This document shows positions 18,543-22,024 of a stretch of DNA of 22,024 nucleotides, piece after piece. Under the pieces are notes generated by a model, which made no database searches, had not been told where the DNA came from, and saw nothing but the letters and a program-made list of their open reading frames with translations. Origin of the DNA: Gloeopeniophorella convolvens (Eukaryota > Basidiomycota > Agaricomycetes > Russulales); assembly GCA_022496205.1 (NCBI GenBank), contig WTXD01000174.1, forward strand, positions 1-22,024. Direction: 5' to 3'. The position numbers and the translations under genes were made by a program. Each line of letters begins with the position of its first letter. Position 1 is the first letter of the stretch.

Positions 18543-18924
18543 AGCATGTGCTCCCTGCACTGATCTCAGTCAATTTCCGCCCTCCCCCCTGTTTCTTGTT
18601 GACTTGGTGCCACGCGCGCACGCTGGCGTAGCGCGGTTGTCGATTTGTGCGTTGCCGCACCGAGGCGGCCCGCGGCGCAACTCCGACCCGATTGTGATCT
18701 AAACACTCCTTCCATCTCATCTGCTTCTGCTTCCCTGCTTCCCTGCTTCCTGTCCTCTCCACTGCCGCCCACTTGCACTGATTTATCGTACGCTCTCTCA
18801 TCGTCCCTTCATGCTTGCATTTCCTCCTCGACGTCCCTGTATCTTTCCATGTCCTTTTCACACCCCGCACGCTATCTGTTGTAGTACTGTACCTAAGTAC
18901 CTTACACCGCACGCCGGAGTAATC
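18543..18924. other. Pyrimidine-rich region downstream of the Pro/Ser-rich gene
   Basis: 3' flank of the previous gene followed by a CT-rich tract (about 18700-18880) that resembles a start-site region. It includes the CTGCTT repeat at 18721-18750. No gene of its own. Confidence 0.45.
18721..18750 (+). repeat. Short tandem CTGCTT repeat
   Basis: CTGCTT occurs four times in 30 bases, three of them as CTGCTTCC-type units, inside a longer pyrimidine tract. Confidence 0.6.
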
Positions 18925-19331
18925 ATGGCTTCTCGCACGGCGCACACGATGTTTACCCAATATACACCCCCACCCGTGCTTGTCACGTCCTACTCCCCAT
19001 ATGCGCCTGCTCCCACGCCGGGGCAGCCATACAGCAGATTGGCATGATGGCGTGCACGCACAGAGCGCCCGCAGAACTCGCGCGTGTGATGGACCTGGCG
19101 AAGCGCACCCTCATTCACGCACTGCGCGTCTGTCCCTTCGCGACGGACGCCACTGCCGGTGAACGGTGCGAGCCAGCCCCATCGGAGCGCACTCGAGCGC
19201 GACCGCTGGGGATCAGTGAACATGCGGTAGCAGGGGACGACGGCTCTCCGTGCTGTGCGGCGGCGATAATGCATGCAGCGCTGTGCAGTGGCGCTGCGGG
19301 CCGAGGCGCGTTGGTATCAGCAGGTTCCTAA
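18925..19331 (+). CDS. Doubtful small gene with one apparent frameshift
   Basis: The ATG at 18925 follows a CT-rich leader and opens a 40-codon frame (MFTQYTPPPVLVTSYSPYAP near its start) that ends at TGA 19045-19047. If one G is missing from GGGG 19020-19023, the reading passes into an open frame (AAIQQIGMMACTHRAPAELA and onward) ending at TAA 19329-19331, about 135 residues in all. The helix-like stretch LARVMDLAKRTLIHALRV is protein-like, but the region is GC-rich, where open frames arise easily. No domain is recognised. The interpretation rests on the pattern of missing bases seen elsewhere in the window. Confidence 0.3.
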
Positions 19332-20688
19332 GTTCCTGCGCTGATCTAGCAGGGAGAGCGCTGCGTGGGGGGTGCGGGGGCCGCGGGGACCGCCGCAGCA
19401 CCTCCTTTGGGCGAGCCCGGGGCACGATCAAGGGGGCGGCGTCGTGCACGATTGCACCTTGATTGCGCCTCGGCGACTTGAGCTGTGCGCGAGATTTTGC
19501 GCGATAGACCTAGGTAGACATGCACCGTGCGATGTCATCGTCGCTATGTCTGCACGCGCGGCGGGGGTGCCGGTGACATGTCCAACACGGCGGGATGGGA
19601 ACACACACGGCCTGGTAGGCGCGACGCATTGACGGGGCAGCGCGGGAGCGAGTGCGGCCCGGTAGAGGTGCCGACGTCAATTGACGGCTGCATCAACTTC
19701 GGACGGAGACAGAGGGCGCGGCGTCACGGTACTGCGGCACACGTCCGGTCGCAGTGCCCGCCATTGCGGCCCCACCGAGGATCCCCAGGAGGATCCGCGT
19801 GCGCATATCATGCAACGTTACGTGCTCGTTGCTGAGAGTGCTGATGCAATTTCTCCCTCGGTGCATTTCGTCGCGCCCGGACTATGGGCGGGGCTCTCTG
19901 ATCAATCGCGCAAGAGGGTGTGTACAGTAGCGCGTCTTGGGTTCCTGCTGGTGATCAGCCACATACGCGCGGAAATTTAGCCTATTTGCGCGTCCTCGTT
20001 ACGCCTGCATGAAACGTAGTTTCAAGGCGCAGCAAACATCTTCCTCGGAGCTCAGCTGAGAACAAGGTGTCCAGTATCAAAAATGGGCATGTGAAAAGGC
20101 CTGCCATGTCAAGTTGGCGCTGAGATGGTCTGTGAGGAACGTGCTGATGGGAACCCTGTTGAATGAGCCAAGATGACGCCCCAAAAAATGTCGGAGCGAA
20201 GGTAAAGAGACAGGGCAACCGGAACTGAGCCGGCACATTCCAAGACCAAGACCATGCGGGATATCTGGCAGGTTTGTGAAGCCGGGTAGGGCATCACTTA
20301 GGATGGGCGTCTGGTCGTTCCAACTGCGTGCTCCGTGCCCGAAAAGAACGCATAAACAGGCTTGGGCGTCCTCATGTTAATGTGGCGCCGACGTGATGTT
20401 TCATTTGTCGAGGGAGAGTGAAGGTTTCAGGACAGATTAGGGACATCCGGAGGCGTTGCGCCTGCTTCGAAAAAAAAGTGGAATGCTTATTTCGACCAGT
20501 TGGTTGCTGTCAGGAGTTGCCGGTGCATTCGTTGGCCTCGACATGCGAACACACAGACCAGCTTCGGGAAACGAACATGTTGCTCCATTGACAGCGATAG
20601 CGGCCTTATGTCGGGCAGTATCCATGTGCATTCCCAAGCTGGGGAGATGCAGGGACACTAGTGGCGCACAGATAGCGCAACAGAATGT
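19332..20688. other. Intergenic region, no supported gene
   Basis: About 1.36 kb between convergent genes. Several overlapping GC-rich open frames (19372-19632, 19527-19835 and 19681-19980, all plus) have no domain or splice logic that I can defend. The last ~300 bases are the downstream flank of the minus-strand gene. Confidence 0.45.
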
Positions 20689-21513
20689 TCATATGCGTAC
20701 TTTTGGGTGTCTACGGCGGAGCGAGGAGCAACGGGCGTCATCTGTATATGCAGACGTCAGCAGCGTTCCATATTCTGCCGAAACGAAGGGATGCACGCAC
20801 CAGCTGTCTAGCACGGGCCCGCTCTTCCAGCGTCCACCACCAGCGCCAAAGTCGCTCTGTGCGGCCTTCCGCATCCCCCACTCTGCCGCGAACGCGTCCC
20901 GCATCTGTGCAGGAGGCACCGCGGTACCCCGCAGCCGCGCACGGTTGAGCCCAATCCACCAGTGCCCGCGCACGTCCTGCACGCGCAGGATGGCCTCCGT
21001 CTCGTCGCGCCCGGGGTCGATGTGCGTGCGCGCAACGGCACCACCGCGCCGCGCGTGCCGTGTCGGTGCGCGCCGACGATGAGCAGCTGACGCGGCGTGC
21101 CCGGCGACGGCGGCAGGATGTGCAGGATGCGCACGACGCGCGAGCGCGCGACGACGAGCAGCACGCCGAGCCCGACGCCGATGGAGAGGTGGCCGAGGCA
21201 GAGCCCCGCGCGCTGCCACGCCGGGGCGCTGCACAGGCGCGGCGCCGGGCTTCTCGGGCGGGTAGGTCCACTTTGTCCATGTGAGCTCTGTCATTGTGGA
21301 CCTTTGAAACACGTCAGGTGAAGTTGCAAAGGCAGGAGGATGTGGAGCGCACGTCACGAGGAGGTCGGCCGCGATGAAGCCCCAGGTGAACCTTGCCCAC
21401 CATGGTGCACGGGCCTCGTAGAACGGCGGCCCCTGAACGTTTGGTACGTGGCCATACCTGCCTATTCCCCCTCGTTGAAACAAGCCACGCAGGCGCTGTG
21501 CGAACGCGGACAT
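20689..21513 (-). CDS. Two-TM membrane protein, TMEM223-like layout (two compensating frameshifts)
   Basis: Start ATG 21513 (MSAFAQRLRGLFQRGG). Intron 21302-21352, donor GTGCGC, branch CTGAC, acceptor AAAG. TM1 spans about WARFTWGFIAADLLVTSTM. TM2 is in another frame: LCLGHLSIGVGLGVLLVVAR. Then VVRILHILPPSPGTPRQLLI, VVPL, HIDPGRDETEAILRV and GHWWIGLNRA. The frame shifts near 21221-21226 (one base too many, or two missing, in a C/G run) and shifts back near 21022-21036 (one base missing in a GCGC run), so both ends share one frame. A hairpin of two TMs followed by a beta-rich soluble part with a PGRD turn resembles TMEM223, a mitochondrial inner-membrane protein; this is inference. The frame stops at 20689, but a good intron (20742-20800) would instead end the protein at RWKSGPVLDS with a stop codon formed across the junction. 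Confidence 0.7.
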   Translation of the reverse strand: MSAFAQRLRGLFQRGGIGRYGHVPNVQGPPFYEARAPWWARFTWGFIAADLLVTCAPHPPAFATSPDVFQRSTMTELTWTKWTYPPEKPGAAPVQRPGVAARGALPRPPLHRRRARRAARRRALARRAHPAHPAAVAGHAASAAHRRRAPTRHARRGGAVARTHIDPGRDETEAILRVQDVRGHWWIGLNRARLRGTAVPPAQMRDAFAAEWGMRKAAQSDFGAGGGRWKSGPVLDSWCVHPFVSAEYGTLLTSAYTDDARCSSLRRRHPKVRI

Positions 21514-22024
21514 TGAGTAGTGCTGGTGAAGATGAAGGGTTCGCCTGTCCGGGGGAAGCCGTCGGCGATTCTCGGAAGCGCGAACCGTCCTGAACCGTCG
21601 CGCGCTTATTCGATTCTTCCCCACACAACCACGGCGCACGCCTTGCCTCAGACCATGTGCATGATGTTGAGACCTCTTCAGAATACTCATGGATGCGTCC
21701 GCCAAGGGCACCTCGGCACAGAGAGCGCCTCCTATGCAGCGCACCTGCACGTTTCTCGGAATTTGAGAAGGACATAGTAACGAAGGATCGACTCGGCAAG
21801 ACAGCGACGAAGCTCCGTCTCATACGAACCCTTGCGCCATGGTACGCTCGAGCTGAGTCACCACAGGAGCCATAAAACGCCTCAAGCCCTTCGCTGACGC
21901 AGAGATGATCCGCTCTCAGTCACAGGGATCATGGCGTATATCAATTCATACAAGGGTCCGGCGGAGGACCCCAGCTGCCGAACGAATACCTTGGCCCAGA
22001 CCCATATTGACATTAACTTCTCGC
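21514..22024. other. Upstream flank and right edge
   Basis: Upstream region of the minus-strand TM gene; no TATA box identified. At the edge, an ATG at 21931 (MAYINSYKGPAEDPS) stays open to the window end (31 codons). It could be the first exon of a plus-strand gene, but there is too little to call it. Confidence 0.35.

Noticed and set aside
19372..19980. Chain of plus-strand frames downstream of the doubtful small gene
   Set aside because: Joining them needs several frame changes with no paralogue, repeat or splice signal to justify any of them.

Overview
The window is nuclear DNA of a filamentous basidiomycete, most likely an agaricomycete (polypore-type). Evidence seen in the sequence: GC-rich coding DNA; many introns of 48-74 bases with GTRNGY donors, CTNA-type branch sites and CAG/TAG acceptors; TATATAAG boxes followed by pyrimidine-rich leaders; and gene families typical of these fungi. 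There are no operons, CRISPR arrays, rRNAs or convincing tRNAs.

Layout, left to right: (1) 1-1447, a broken Mutator-like (MULE) transposase on the minus strand. (2) 1752-3071, an intronless plus-strand gene for a microbial-type poly(ADP-ribose) glycohydrolase (TIGR02452 family). (3) 5014-8695, two tandem plus-strand BTB/POZ paralogues with conserved intron positions and identical TATA octamers. (4) 8841-12420, a very large Ala/Lys/Glu-rich helical protein whose reading frame is continuous with the second BTB gene, so the locus may encode a BTB-coiled-coil fusion or a short/long splice pair. (5) 12421-14321, poorly resolved, with a doubtful minus-strand gene. (6) 14533-14907 (minus) and 15955-16912 (plus), a divergent pair: a small one-TM protein and a Ser-rich four-exon protein of unknown function. 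(7) 17400-18542, a Pro/Ser-rich three-exon gene behind a cluster of four CCAAT boxes and a TATA box. (8) 18543-20688, mostly featureless, with one doubtful small gene. (9) 20689-21513 (minus), a two-TM protein with TMEM223-like layout.

The most unusual parts are the BTB2/helical-protein locus and a recurring defect. At least eight places in recognisable coding sequence look as if exactly one base is missing, usually from a short homopolymer, while the protein continues cleanly in the next frame. A further gene has two opposite shifts that cancel. Uncorrected assembly errors explain this more simply than decay. Gene boundaries here should therefore be read with that in mind, because conventional gene calling would split these genes.

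The genes do not form one obvious pathway. The shared themes are BTB-type protein interaction, ADP-ribose removal, and several lineage-specific proteins of unknown function.
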